The translations under genes and the position numbers were made by a program. From the NCBI RefSeq assembly GCF_000585395.1, contig NZ_KK073875.1, positions 3,075,674 to 3,139,673 of the forward strand: a DNA stretch of 64,000 bases. The letters are read 5' to 3'. Below the pieces are notes generated by a model that worked only from the letters and a program-made list of their open reading frames with translations, was not told where the DNA came from and made no database searches. Shown here piece by piece: positions 29,241-39,400 of the stretch (its first letter is position 1; the number at the start of each line of letters is the position of its first letter). The DNA is from Saccharibacillus sacchari DSM 19268. GTDB taxonomy: Bacteria; Bacillota; Bacilli; Paenibacillales; Paenibacillaceae.

Positions 29241-30953
29241 ATGTTAAATGAAAAAACCGCGGCGGTCGTCAAGCAATGGCTGGAAGACCCGAGCATCGAT
29301 GAGGAAACCAAACAGGAACTGCGAGGGCTGGAAGCGCAGCCGGACGAACTGGAAGATCGTTTTTACCGGGAGCTGGAGTTCGGCACGGGCGGATTGCGCG
29401 GCGTGATCGGCGCAGGCAGCAACCGCATGAACCGCTATACGGTAGGCAAAGCGACGCAAGGACTGGCGGAGTACATACTGGAAACGGCAAAAGGCAAGGC
29501 AGGGAAACCTTCCGTCGTCATTGCGCACGATTCGCGTCACTTTTCGCCGGAATTTTCGCTTGAAGCCGCATTGGTCCTGGCTGCTAACGGCATCGTAGCC
29601 AAATTGTATCCTTCGCTTCGCACGACGCCGCAGCTGTCTTTCTCGGTGCGTCATTTGCAAGCGGACGGCGGCATCATGGTGACGGCCAGTCACAACCCGC
29701 CCGAATATAACGGCTACAAAGTGTACAACCAAGAAGGCGGACAGCTTGTTCCTCATGAAGCGGAGCGCGTCATCAGCCTGGTGCAAGACGTTCAATCGTT
29801 CTCGGCAATCAAACGGATTACCCGCGAAGAAGCCGAAGCGCAAGGCCTGCTGGTTTGGCTGGGTGATGCGGAAGACGAAGCTTTCATCGATACCGTAGCG
29901 AGCTTGTCCCTGAGCCGCGAGCAATTGGCCGCCGGCAAAGGCGACGACCTGCAAATCGTCTTTACGCCTCTGCACGGTACAGGCAATCTGCCGGTGCGCC
30001 AAGTGTTGGAGAAGATCGGCTTCAAAAATGTTGCCGTGGTACCGGAACAGGAGCTGCCGGACGGCGACTTCTCGACGGTAAAATCGCCGAACCCGGAAGA
30101 ACGCGAAGCGTTCACGCTGGCGATGAAGCTGGGCGAAGAACTGAATGCGGACATCCTGATCGGTACCGATCCGGACTGCGACCGCATGGGCGCCGTGGTT
30201 CGCAACCAGGAAGGCAAGTACGTCGTTCTGAGCGGCAACCAATCCGGCGCGATCATGGTCGATTACGTATTAAGCCGCATGAAAGAAGCAGGAACGCTGC
30301 CGGAGAACGGCGCGGTCATCAAAACGATCGTAACCAGCGAACTAGGTGCGGTCATTGCCGAGCATTACGGCGCTTCCGTGCTGAACACGCTGACCGGCTT
30401 CAAGTACATCGGCGAGAAAATGACGCAATTCGAACAAAGCGGCGAGCATACCTTCTTGTTCGGTTACGAAGAAAGCTACGGTTATCTGGCGGGCAGCTAC
30501 GCGCGCGACAAAGATGCCGTGCTGGCGGCTATGCTGATTGCGGAAGCGGCAGCTTACTACAAGACGCAGGGCAAGACGTTGTATGACGTGCTGGAAGGAC
30601 TGTATGCACAGTTCGGAACGTTCATCGAACGTCTGGAATCGCGCACGATGAAAGGCAAAGACGGTCTGGCCAAAATCCAGTCGATCATGGCCGAATGGCG
30701 CGATAACCCGCCGACTGAAGTCGCAGGCGTGAAGGTCGTGCAGACTCTCGATTATGCAAAAGGCATCGACGGGCTTCCTTCCGAAAACGTGCTGAAGTAT
30801 ATTTTGGAGGACGACTCCTGGTTCGTTCTGCGCCCATCGGGCACGGAACCGAAAATCAAAGTCTACTTCGCGGTTCGCGGCGACTCGCTCGCAGCGGCCG
30901 AAGAAGCCGTGGAACGACTGGTTCAAGCGGTTACGGCAAAAGTAGACGCTTAA
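29241..30953 (+). CDS. pgcA: Alpha-phosphoglucomutase
   Basis: 570-residue alpha-D-phosphohexomutase converting glucose-6-phosphate to glucose-1-phosphate for UDP-glucose, glycolipid and wall polymer synthesis. The phosphoserine loop reads TASHNPPEYNGYK, the metal-binding loop TDPDCDRMG, the sugar-binding loop GYEESYGYL, and the phosphate-binding loop RPSGTEPKIKVY. The start ATG 29241 has GGGAGG upstream. It heads the surface-polymer region that follows. Confidence 0.93.
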   Translation: MLNEKTAAVVKQWLEDPSIDEETKQELRGLEAQPDELEDRFYRELEFGTGGLRGVIGAGSNRMNRYTVGKATQGLAEYILETAKGKAGKPSVVIAHDSRHFSPEFSLEAALVLAANGIVAKLYPSLRTTPQLSFSVRHLQADGGIMVTASHNPPEYNGYKVYNQEGGQLVPHEAERVISLVQDVQSFSAIKRITREEAEAQGLLVWLGDAEDEAFIDTVASLSLSREQLAAGKGDDLQIVFTPLHGTGNLPVRQVLEKIGFKNVAVVPEQELPDGDFSTVKSPNPEEREAFTLAMKLGEELNADILIGTDPDCDRMGAVVRNQEGKYVVLSGNQSGAIMVDYVLSRMKEAGTLPENGAVIKTIVTSELGAVIAEHYGASVLNTLTGFKYIGEKMTQFEQSGEHTFLFGYEESYGYLAGSYARDKDAVLAAMLIAEAAAYYKTQGKTLYDVLEGLYAQFGTFIERLESRTMKGKDGLAKIQSIMAEWRDNPPTEVAGVKVVQTLDYAKGIDGLPSENVLKYILEDDSWFVLRPSGTEPKIKVYFAVRGDSLAAAEEAVERLVQAVTAKVDA

Positions 30954-30988
30954 GCTTTTTTCTCTACAATTGGATATTGATTAAAAAT

Positions 30989-31028
30989 GGCCGCGGACCG
31001 ATTACGATTCGCGTTCGCGGCGGTTTTT
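30989..31028 (+). terminator. Intrinsic terminator after pgcA
   Basis: GCCGCG (30990-30995) pairs with CGCGGC (31016-31021), extended by further pairs inside, followed by GGTTTTT. Confidence 0.65.
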
Positions 31029-31150
31029 ACAGAACTCCCACGATGCCTCTTGCCGAAGCGCGCCGAAGCGGCGCGTTTCGGCAGGAGGCGTCTGACTTAT
31101 CAACTTGAACAATGCCGGGACATCGCTTCCGGCAAGGAGGTATACCGAAA

Positions 31151-33169
31151 TTGAGTCAGAAATGGCGTCATTGGAACAAAGCGGCAACAAAGGTATTATG
31201 GATTCTGGTCATCCTGGGCATCGTGGCATCTTTACCGGTTGCGTATGACCGGATCCGAACGGAAGGCACGTCCAAAAATGTAGAAATGATTTTCGATTAT
31301 CGCGATCTGGTGCAAGTGTCATCGTATCAAGGTAATCCTAGCGCTTGGATGAATGAACAGCTCGACGTTCTGCAAGAAGCGGGCATTCACACGATGGCCG
31401 TCTATCAAGCGACGTTGACCGAGTTTTCCAATGCGCGCCGCATCACGGTGTACAGCGAGCAGGACGCGGCGCGTTTAACGGGCAAAGTGTTGACCGCTAA
31501 CGAGAATGCTACATATCTGCTGTTTACGGACGCTGAAAATCAGGCCAAGATCGAACCGATCATCCGCAAAGCTTTTGCAAGCCAGGAGATCGCGGTCGAA
31601 GACTGGTCGTTGAATGGGCGCAGCGGGTTGAAAATTGCGACGCCGGTACAAAATGCGGTGTTGAAAACGATGGAACCCGATCCGGTGGCGATGGAAATGC
31701 TGGAGTCCAAAGGCTTCCATCTGCTGCCGCGTCTAAGCAACAGTGCCGTGTACGATCAAGAAGGTCTGGCCTCGCTGCTTGATCGATTCAAGGCTATGGG
31801 CGTCGATCGTATTCTATTTGACGGAGAAGAAGTGCCGGGTTACGCGGAAGAGCCGGATGAGCGTCATTTGGAAGATTTCGCGCAGCTGCTTAACGAACGC
31901 GGAATCGGGATCGCGGCGATCGAGAATCTGCGCGGACCTCAACGCGGCTTCGAGACGCTGGCGAAGGATACGAACTTCAACGTCGCCCGTTTGTATTCGC
32001 TGAGCGGTCGCGACTCCGCGCTCGATCCCGACATTATCGCGGACCGTTTTGCGCTGGCTGCGAAAGACCGCAATATTCGCATGATGTTTATTCATACGGC
32101 CGTGCAAACGAATTCGGTCGAAGGTCGAATCACCGATACGATCGAGAACCTGGTCGAAAGCCTGGACGGGCCTGAAGGGGCGATCCAGCGTATCGAAAAC
32201 TACGGTTTTGAGATGGGACCCGCCGCTTCGTTCGAAGTTGCCGAGATGGCCGGACAGAACTATTTCCGCTGGATCGCGATTTTGGGCGCAGTCGCTTTGA
32301 TTGCCCTGCTCGTCTCGATCTTTATTCCGCCGCTGACGCTGCTCGCCTTTGCCTTGGGCGTAGTCGGTACGGCAGGTCTGTACGTATTGCGGCCGCACCT
32401 CATGGAGCAAGCGCTCGCGCTGCTCGCGGGAATCAGTGCGCCGACGATTGCAATGGTATTCGCGATCCGCAAGATCGACCGTTTGTACGAAGTAGGCCAG
32501 AAGATGAGCGCGGGACGAAGACTGGCTCACGGCATTCTGTTATTCTTGCGTACAAGCGCCATGTCGTTAATCGCGGTACCGTTCATTATTGCCCTGCTGA
32601 ACCATGTCACGTACCAATTGGTGCTGGATCAATTCCGCGGCGTCAGCTTGCTGCATTTGGCGCCGATCGCGCTGACTGCTTTGTACGTGCTCTTCTATCG
32701 TAAAAATTCGGCGTTCGGCAGCGTGGGCAAGATTTTGCGCATGCCCGTCACGATCGCAATGGTCGTTATTGCGGTAGTCGCAGCCGTGGCCGGCTTGTAC
32801 TACTTGTCGCGTACAGGAAACAGCGGAAGTGCGAGCGGCATCGAGAAAACGTTCCGGACCCTGCTTGAAAATACAGTAGGCGTGCGTCCGCGATTCAAAG
32901 AATTCTTGCTCGGACATCCGATCTTCATTGCAGCCGTATTCGTCGCTCTGAAGTATCGCCATGCCGTTTACGTCATGATTATCGCCTCGATCGGTCAACT
33001 GTCCATGGTCGATACGTTTGCTCATATTCACACGCCGGTCTGGATTTCTCTGGTTCGTGACCTGCTGGGTATGGGACTTGGTATTATTGTAGCTCTAGGC
33101 TTTGTGCTCGTATGGCAAATCATCGAAAGGTGTTGGAAGAAATGGTCGCCACTGCTCGCAAAATTGTAA
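31151..33169 (+). CDS. DUF5693 family multi-pass membrane protein
   Basis: 672 residues. One N-terminal membrane helix (about residues 12-32) anchors an extracytoplasmic domain of about 330 residues containing DYRDLVQVSSYQG, LLPRLSNS and VDRILFDGEEVPGY segments; then a block of about eight membrane helices runs to the C-terminus. The family is uncharacterised. TTG 31151 is chosen because AAGGAGG lies 9 bases upstream. Its end overlaps csaB by 28 bases, so it is coupled to wall-polymer pyruvylation and may transport, flip or regulate that polymer. This is inference from context only. Confidence 0.8.
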   Translation: MSQKWRHWNKAATKVLWILVILGIVASLPVAYDRIRTEGTSKNVEMIFDYRDLVQVSSYQGNPSAWMNEQLDVLQEAGIHTMAVYQATLTEFSNARRITVYSEQDAARLTGKVLTANENATYLLFTDAENQAKIEPIIRKAFASQEIAVEDWSLNGRSGLKIATPVQNAVLKTMEPDPVAMEMLESKGFHLLPRLSNSAVYDQEGLASLLDRFKAMGVDRILFDGEEVPGYAEEPDERHLEDFAQLLNERGIGIAAIENLRGPQRGFETLAKDTNFNVARLYSLSGRDSALDPDIIADRFALAAKDRNIRMMFIHTAVQTNSVEGRITDTIENLVESLDGPEGAIQRIENYGFEMGPAASFEVAEMAGQNYFRWIAILGAVALIALLVSIFIPPLTLLAFALGVVGTAGLYVLRPHLMEQALALLAGISAPTIAMVFAIRKIDRLYEVGQKMSAGRRLAHGILLFLRTSAMSLIAVPFIIALLNHVTYQLVLDQFRGVSLLHLAPIALTALYVLFYRKNSAFGSVGKILRMPVTIAMVVIAVVAAVAGLYYLSRTGNSGSASGIEKTFRTLLENTVGVRPRFKEFLLGHPIFIAAVFVALKYRHAVYVMIIASIGQLSMVDTFAHIHTPVWISLVRDLLGMGLGIIVALGFVLVWQIIERCWKKWSPLLAKL

Positions 33170-34269
33170 TCTCTGGCTACTACGGATTCCGCAACAGCGG
33201 AGATGAAGCGGTACTCAAGTCGATTTTGACTGCGTTGGAGCAAGAAGGAAAACGCAGCGGCGTTACGTTTGAACCGATCGTTCTGTCCGGCGATCCGTCC
33301 TGGACGGCAGGCGTATACGGCGTCAAGGCGGTGCACCGGATGAAAATGGGCGAGGTGCGCCAAGCTTTGAAAGAAAGCGACGGGTTGATCAGCGGCGGCG
33401 GAAGTCTGCTGCAGGATGCGACCAGCTCCAAAACGATCCCTTACTATGTAGGCGTGATCCGGCTGGCTCAATGGATGGGCAAGCCGGTGTTCATCTACGC
33501 GCAAGGCGTGGGGCCGGTCACCCGGAAGCTTTTCTACCCGTTGATTCACGGATCGTTCAAGCGAAGTCATTATATTTCGGTCCGCGATCAGGAGTCGGCC
33601 GCTCTGCTGCGTTCCATGAAAATGGACGGGAGCCGGGTCGAGATCGTGCCTGATCCGGTGATGGGTCTGCCGCTCCCTGCGGGAGCCGCTTCGAAATTTC
33701 CGGCCGAGAAGCCCGACGGACTGCCCAAGATCGCGGTGTCGGTACGTTTTTGGAACGAAGATCGCGCCGAACTGATCGGAATCGCGGACGGATTGCGCAA
33801 GCTGGCGGAGAGCCGCAAGGTTCACTTCTGTTTCTTGCCTTTTCACCTTCCGGATGACGAAGCGGCTTCCAACTTCGTGATCGAGCGGATGGGCGACGTC
33901 AAGTCGCTCGGCTCGAAGATCACGACGCGCCAGACCGAAGATCCTCAGGCGATGCTGCTTGAAGTCGGACGCTGCGATGCTCTTGTCGGCATGCGTCTGC
34001 ACAGTCTGATCTATGCGGCTTCGCAGCGGGTTCCGGTAGCGGGTATCTCTTACGATCCGAAGATCGACAGCTTTTTGGCCCAATTGAACGTAAAAGCAAT
34101 CGGGAACAGCGAACAGGTAAGTCCGGAGCGGCTGGCTGAAGAATTGGCTCATCTGCTGGACGACGCCGAAAGCTGGAAAGCGGAGCGCGAGCCGCTTATT
34201 GCCGAGTTGAAGCGTGAATCGGCGCGTCCCGCGCGGGCGATCGCTGAATATTTTTCACATAAAGGATGA
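33142..34269 (+). CDS. csaB: Polysaccharide pyruvyl transferase CsaB
   Basis: 375-residue member of the PS_pyruv_trans family. CsaB adds a ketal-linked pyruvate to the secondary cell wall polymer, which creates the ligand for SLH domains. Visible family segments are SGYYGFRNSGDEAVL at the N-terminus, LISGGGSLLQDATSS, and VGMRLHSLIYAASQRVPVAGISYDPK near the C-terminus. ATG 33142 with AAAGGTG upstream is preferred over 33112. Three SLH proteins encoded in the next 17 kb are its functional partners. Overlaps the DUF5693 gene and is followed after 9 bases by the TagA-family gene. Confidence 0.93.
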   Translation: MVATARKIVISGYYGFRNSGDEAVLKSILTALEQEGKRSGVTFEPIVLSGDPSWTAGVYGVKAVHRMKMGEVRQALKESDGLISGGGSLLQDATSSKTIPYYVGVIRLAQWMGKPVFIYAQGVGPVTRKLFYPLIHGSFKRSHYISVRDQESAALLRSMKMDGSRVEIVPDPVMGLPLPAGAASKFPAEKPDGLPKIAVSVRFWNEDRAELIGIADGLRKLAESRKVHFCFLPFHLPDDEAASNFVIERMGDVKSLGSKITTRQTEDPQAMLLEVGRCDALVGMRLHSLIYAASQRVPVAGISYDPKIDSFLAQLNVKAIGNSEQVSPERLAEELAHLLDDAESWKAEREPLIAELKRESARPARAIAEYFSHKG

Positions 34270-34278
34270 GCAAACCCT

Positions 34279-35046
34279 ATGAGTCAGATGCAGAATGATG
34301 CCGGAATTGGCCAGGTACCGGTCACTTCCATCTTCGGCGTCAACGTTTCGAAGCTGGACATGAAAGGAACCGTTGCCGTGCTGGAACGTGCCGTTGCTTC
34401 CAAAAAGCCGCACCAGGTCATCACCGCGAACCCGATCATGATCATGGCTGCGTTGGAAAGCGAAGAGAATATGCGAGCCATGCGCGAAGCCGAGCTGATT
34501 GTGCCGGACGGCGCGGGCGTAGTCTGGGCAGCCGAGGAATTCGGTGACCCGGTGGCGGAACGCGTTGCCGGATTCGATCTGCTGCATGAGCTGATGAAGC
34601 GCGGGGAAGAGCTGGGTTGGACGGCATACCTGCTGGGCGCTGCGGAAGAAGTGGTTCAGGAAGCAGCCAGTCGGTTACAGAAACAATATCCGAAGGTTCG
34701 AATCGTCGGCGTTCGCAACGGTTACTTCGGCGCAGCGGAAAATGCCGGGGTGATCGAGTCGATCCGCCAGGCGCAGCCGGATTTGCTGTTTGTGGCTCGC
34801 GATGCCAAAACGCAAGAGCCGTGGATCGCCCGTCATAAGCATGAGCTCGGCGCTTCGGTGATCATGGGAGTCGGCGGAAGTTTCGATGTGATCTCAGGAA
34901 AAACGAAGCGCGCGCCGATATTTATGCAGAAGCTTCGTTTGGAATGGTTCTACCGGTTGGCGAAGGAACCTTCCCGGCTGCCGCGAATGATGGCTCTGCC
35001 GCAATTCATGCGTAAAGTCAAAAAAGCAAAAAAAAGCATGAAATAG
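34279..35046 (+). CDS. WecG/TagA/CpsF family glycosyltransferase
   Basis: 255-residue membrane-associated glycosyltransferase of family GT26. TagA of B. subtilis adds ManNAc to the GlcNAc-PP-undecaprenol made by TagO. Family blocks are ITANPIMIMAALE, VPDGAGVVWAA, GVGGSFDVISGKTKRAP and the C-terminal RLEWFYRLAKEPSRLPR. The segment that is usually close to VALGAPKQEKWI reads VARDAKTQEPWIARH here, keeping the QE-WI core but replacing the glycine and proline. Basic C-terminal tail for membrane contact. Between csaB and the TagO-type gene, so the three likely build one polymer; mnaA upstream can supply UDP-ManNAc. Confidence 0.9.
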   Translation: MSQMQNDAGIGQVPVTSIFGVNVSKLDMKGTVAVLERAVASKKPHQVITANPIMIMAALESEENMRAMREAELIVPDGAGVVWAAEEFGDPVAERVAGFDLLHELMKRGEELGWTAYLLGAAEEVVQEAASRLQKQYPKVRIVGVRNGYFGAAENAGVIESIRQAQPDLLFVARDAKTQEPWIARHKHELGASVIMGVGGSFDVISGKTKRAPIFMQKLRLEWFYRLAKEPSRLPRMMALPQFMRKVKKAKKSMK

Positions 35047-35080
35047 TCGTTGCGCAAAAGGAAATCTACATAATTCGTGC

Positions 35081-35109
35081 TGGCATTCGGTCCGAGGGCG
35101 CGTTATAAT
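35081..35109 (+). promoter_or_regulatory. Possible promoter of the TagO-type gene
   Basis: Perfect TATAAT at 35104-35109 with a weak TGGCAT at 35081-35086 (17-bp spacer), 38 bases before the start codon. Confidence 0.45.
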
Positions 35110-35147
35110 GATTTTCGGTTGAAACACATTGGAGGTTTGAGACAACT

Positions 35148-36269
35148 ATGTTCATCGTCTATATTTTAGGTTTCGTACTCGCGCTCGGATTGGCTCTGGG
35201 TCTGACGCCGCTCGTGAAGCGGTTTGCGATCAAAGTAGGAGCAGTGGACGTGCCGAACGCCCGCAAAGTGCATACGCGCATCATGCCGAGACTCGGCGGA
35301 CTCGGGATTTTTCTCGCTTTTGTCATCGCGCTTCTTGCCGTTATGCCTTTCCTTCCGTTCGACTTGTCGGAACGCGACGGTAACTTTATCAAGGCCTTCC
35401 TTACAGCCGGAACGATTATCGTGCTTACCGGCGCGTTGGACGACCGATTTGACCTGAATGCCAAATTGAAGTTCCTGATCCAGATCGGCGCGGCCTGCGT
35501 GGTTGTCTTCGGATTTGGAATCAAAGTCGAATTCGTCAATATTCCTTTTATGGATGCTTATTCTTCGCTTGAAAACTGGATCGCGATTCCGCTGACCATC
35601 TTCTGGATCGTCGGCGTGACGAATGCGGTCAACCTGATCGACGGTCTTGACGGTCTGGCTGCCGGCGTATCGGGTATCGCGATCGGAACCATCCTCGTGA
35701 TGGCATTGATCAACGGCAACTTCCTGGTCGCGCTGCTTTGCCTGCTGCTGCTGGGAGGCATCATCGGATTCCTGTTCTTCAACTTCCACCCGGCCAAGAT
35801 CTTCATGGGGGATACGGGTTCCTTGTTCCTGGGCTTCAGCTTGGCGATGCTCTCGCTGCTCGGGTTCAAGCAAATCGCGGTATTGTCGTTCATCACGCCG
35901 CTGATCATTATCGGCGTGCCGCTGTCGGATACGTTCTTCGCGATCGTGCGCCGCAAGCTTCAGAAGAAGCCGATCTTCGCTCCGGACAAAGGACACCTGC
36001 ACCATTGCCTGCGCGAACTGGGCTTCAGCCACCGCCAAACGGTGTTGATCATCTACGGAATCGCAGCGTTCTTCGGCGTGTTGGCGGTTATCCAGTCGGC
36101 TTCCGCGATGTTCGAAGCGAGCTGGGTCACGTTCGTCGTGATCTGCATCATGATGTTCTTCATGCAGATCGGTGCCGAAGTGATCGGTCTCGTCGGCCAG
36201 ACGAAGCGCCCGGTGCTGCAGCTGTTGGCAAGACTTCGCCCGAAGCCGGAAGATCAGGCAAAACCTTGA
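35148..36269 (+). CDS. tagO: Undecaprenyl-phosphate N-acetylhexosaminyl 1-phosphate transferase (MraY/WecA/TagO family)
   Basis: 373-residue polytopic membrane enzyme that starts wall polymer synthesis by moving GlcNAc-1-phosphate to undecaprenyl phosphate. Family motifs are GALDDRFDLNAKLKF (DD magnesium-binding), NAVNLIDGLDGLAAG, FMGDTGSLFLGF and the cytoplasmic loop PDKGHLHHCLRELGFSHRQ. About ten or eleven hydrophobic helices. Excellent ribosome-binding site GGAGGTTTGAG. TagO is the most likely role given the TagA-family gene next to it, although WecA-like use for another polymer is possible. Ends in a terminator before the SLH genes. Confidence 0.9.
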   Translation: MFIVYILGFVLALGLALGLTPLVKRFAIKVGAVDVPNARKVHTRIMPRLGGLGIFLAFVIALLAVMPFLPFDLSERDGNFIKAFLTAGTIIVLTGALDDRFDLNAKLKFLIQIGAACVVVFGFGIKVEFVNIPFMDAYSSLENWIAIPLTIFWIVGVTNAVNLIDGLDGLAAGVSGIAIGTILVMALINGNFLVALLCLLLLGGIIGFLFFNFHPAKIFMGDTGSLFLGFSLAMLSLLGFKQIAVLSFITPLIIIGVPLSDTFFAIVRRKLQKKPIFAPDKGHLHHCLRELGFSHRQTVLIIYGIAAFFGVLAVIQSASAMFEASWVTFVVICIMMFFMQIGAEVIGLVGQTKRPVLQLLARLRPKPEDQAKP

Positions 36270-36297
36270 TTTTGTTGAATAATTTTTAAAAAAACTT

Positions 36298-36344
36298 TAA
36301 GCCCTGTTTCCTCTGGATGCCTGGAGAAGCAGGGCTTTTTTTGT
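36298..36344 (+). terminator. Intrinsic terminator after tagO
   Basis: AGCCCTG (36300-36306) pairs with CAGGGCT (36330-36336), followed by a long T-run. Confidence 0.85.
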
Positions 36345-36493
36345 TTGTAAAAAATAAGGGCTTTTTATAACATATTCGCCAGATGACGCCGATAAAACAA
36401 ATAACGAGGAGAAAGGAGCGAGGCTTTGGACGTTGAAATGAGAATGTCGTTTCCGATCACTGACAATCGCAAAATAATTAAGGGGGATATGTT

Positions 36494-39400
36494 TTGAAAT
36501 CCAAATTTAAATCATTTATCAGTTTGCTGCTTGCGGCAGCTCTTGTCATAACGCTGATTCCGGGAGGAATGGCGCAAGCGGCCGACGCAACGACAAGCTT
36601 TTTTAGCCCGGACGATTCGACATTGCGCAATACCGTTACCTTGAAGCTGGATAGCGGGACTAAGCCTAACCGTACCAATGTACCGGTAGTGACCAACGGG
36701 AATTATTCGGTCAGCGGCAGTTACTTCAAAGTAGCGGGTTCGACGCTTTCTGCCGAAGTCAGACAGTTGAACGAAAACCCGACGACGGGTAACTGGACGC
36801 AGGATAGCTCCAAAGTTACGCCGGGGGTTATCAACGAAGACGCCACAAGCCCCGACAATCGTTTTAACGCCAGCCTCACGCTGTATCCCGGAATGAACAT
36901 GATTACGTTCTCCGGTCAACAAGGCAGCATGACTCGTTCGGAAGTCTTCTATGTTCTGTTCGATCAGGTTGCTTATATCGAAAGCTTGCAAATTCTCGGG
37001 GGTTCCAGCCCGATCAACTTGAATGAAGGAACGCAGGTCGTCGTGCCGCTCGAACGCATTACGCTTCGCGGTAAAGTTCAAAACTCGACCAGCGTAACCG
37101 TGTCCCTGAACGGGGCAGCCGATCAATCCACTTCGCTGCTCGCGGACGGTTCGTTCTTCTCGCCGGAATTGAAGCTGTCGCCGGGATTGAACAAACTGAA
37201 ATTCAAGATCAAAAACGGCTCCGACAGCATCGTCATCGACCATGAATTGTATTACTACGACGAAGCGAATCCGTTCACGTCGCTTACGTTGAAAGATGCC
37301 AATTCCGATATGGATCTGCTGAATGATACGCCGACCTGGACATCCACGACTGCGCCTACGCTTACAGGTCAAGTGCTGATTCCGGACAACGGAAAAACAT
37401 TCGCGTCCGACGGCAAAATCATCGTCGATCCGGATGCAACGGGCGCAGGTCAAGAAGCGACCGTCGTGTCGGAAGACGTGATTCAAGGAACAAGCGGCGT
37501 CGTGCCTACTTATCGCGTCGTGAAATTCGAACTGAAAGACATGGCGTTCAAACAAACCAACGGCGTACCCGATTCGCCTACGCAAAATCACGAATTGCGC
37601 CTGACTTACGGAACGACCGTGAATCGCGGCAAGGCGTTCAGCTTCACGTATCAACCGGGTCAGACCGTAATCACGGGCCTGTATTATCTGCCGGGTTACG
37701 TTTCGCCTACGCAGCTGGGAGCCAAGCAGTCCCTGAGCGGAGCGGAAGTAAACAACAGCACGTTCATGATCGAAGTCGATACTTCCAGCGCGCCGACTAC
37801 GGAGCTGTTGGCCAAGTATTTGCCGACAGGCGTAGCGGATATCAATTTGGAGCTGGTCGAAACCATTTCGCCGACCAAATTCGTGTACCGGGTAACCAAC
37901 TTCCAGAACGGAACGCAAAACGTGCGTTTCCAGTACAAAGACGCTACAGCCTACAAAGACGTTAAGATTTCTTTCGTATCGAAAAACTATATCTACGTCT
38001 CCAACCTGCAAGACGGACAGACGTATACGATGAATTCCAGCGAGTCCAAAACCATCGTGGTCAAAGGCGAATATATCGGCTTCGACTTGCAAAACGCGTT
38101 CTTCGGAGCTGAAGTGTTCGTGAACGGCGTTACGCCGACAACGGCTTCCGGTTTTAAAGCGGATGTGAAAAACGACGGCAAATTCACGCTTTCCCTCGGC
38201 GTTTCCGCCGCGACGGGACCTCTGGTCTTCGGCGAAAACAGAATCGTGTTCACGGGAACGGGCAAAGACGATAAAGGCATCGGTCGCGAGATTCGCAAAG
38301 AGCTTCGGATCTATGTCGTCGACGAAAACGTGTCGACCGTATCGAACTTTATTCCGGCATCGGGCAAAAACCGCGTCGAATTGCCTACGGGCCAGTTCTC
38401 TGCAACGGACGAAAACGTAGCCAAAATGTTCAATCTGACGACGGATTTCATCTTTAACAACAACAAATATACAACGAGCCTCAAGCAGCATGACCTTGTA
38501 GCACGGGGCAGCGGCGCTGCTCAATTGGTCATCAGCCAAGGAACGAAACAAGTCTTCACGCTTCCGATTCCTACCGATGCCAACAGTGCGCAGGGAACAG
38601 GCAACTTTGTTTACGAAGGCAAAACGTATGTATACGAATTTGCGGGCAGCCAAAAAGATTTCGTTCTGCGCATTCGCGACCTGCTTTCCGAAAATCCGGG
38701 CAGCTACTTCTATACGCTGGACCTGATCAACGATACGGGCGCGAAAACAAGCCAGAAAATCGAAATCGTGCGCGAAGTCAGCGCCTATCGACTGCTGGCG
38801 CCGCAGCCTAGCGTAGACGGCAAATATGTCGTGACGCGCAACTATATTCACTTCGATATCGAAGCGGAAGGCGCAACGTCCGTGAAATTCGGTAAAGAAG
38901 AAGCAATCAAGCGCCCTGATTTGGGTCCGGATCGCTTCACGTACGATTACGTGGGATTGAAACAGGATAAATCGACGGCGATCAAGTTCACGATCGAGCA
39001 AGCAGGCGGGAAAATCAACGGAGAAGTCGATGTGTATTACACGGGCACCGTAGCCGTGGATGCCGCCTACATGGCGCCGAAAGTGGCGAACAAATACAGT
39101 ATCTTCAATAAAACGTTGGATCTCAGCTTCCCTAAAGGAACGGTACTGGAATCCACGACCTTGAACGGAATCACCAAGTACTATCCGGATACGAAATTGA
39201 TGTTCGGCATTGCCGATCCGGCCGACGGCGTTGTGGAACGTCGCAACGATTACGGCAATCTGATCGGATTCCCGGGCACGGGGTTGACGGCTGCCGAAAC
39301 GAATCTGCCTACATGGAGCATTCCGGACGAATATCTGCTGCGCTTCAATTCCCAGGAAAACATGCGTAACTTCACGCCTGTATCGAATGTGTATTGGATC

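Noticed and set aside
36512..39001. An 829-codon open frame antisense to the first SLH gene
   Set aside because: Arg/Phe/His-rich translation without recognisable domains, typical for the complement of a GC-rich gene.
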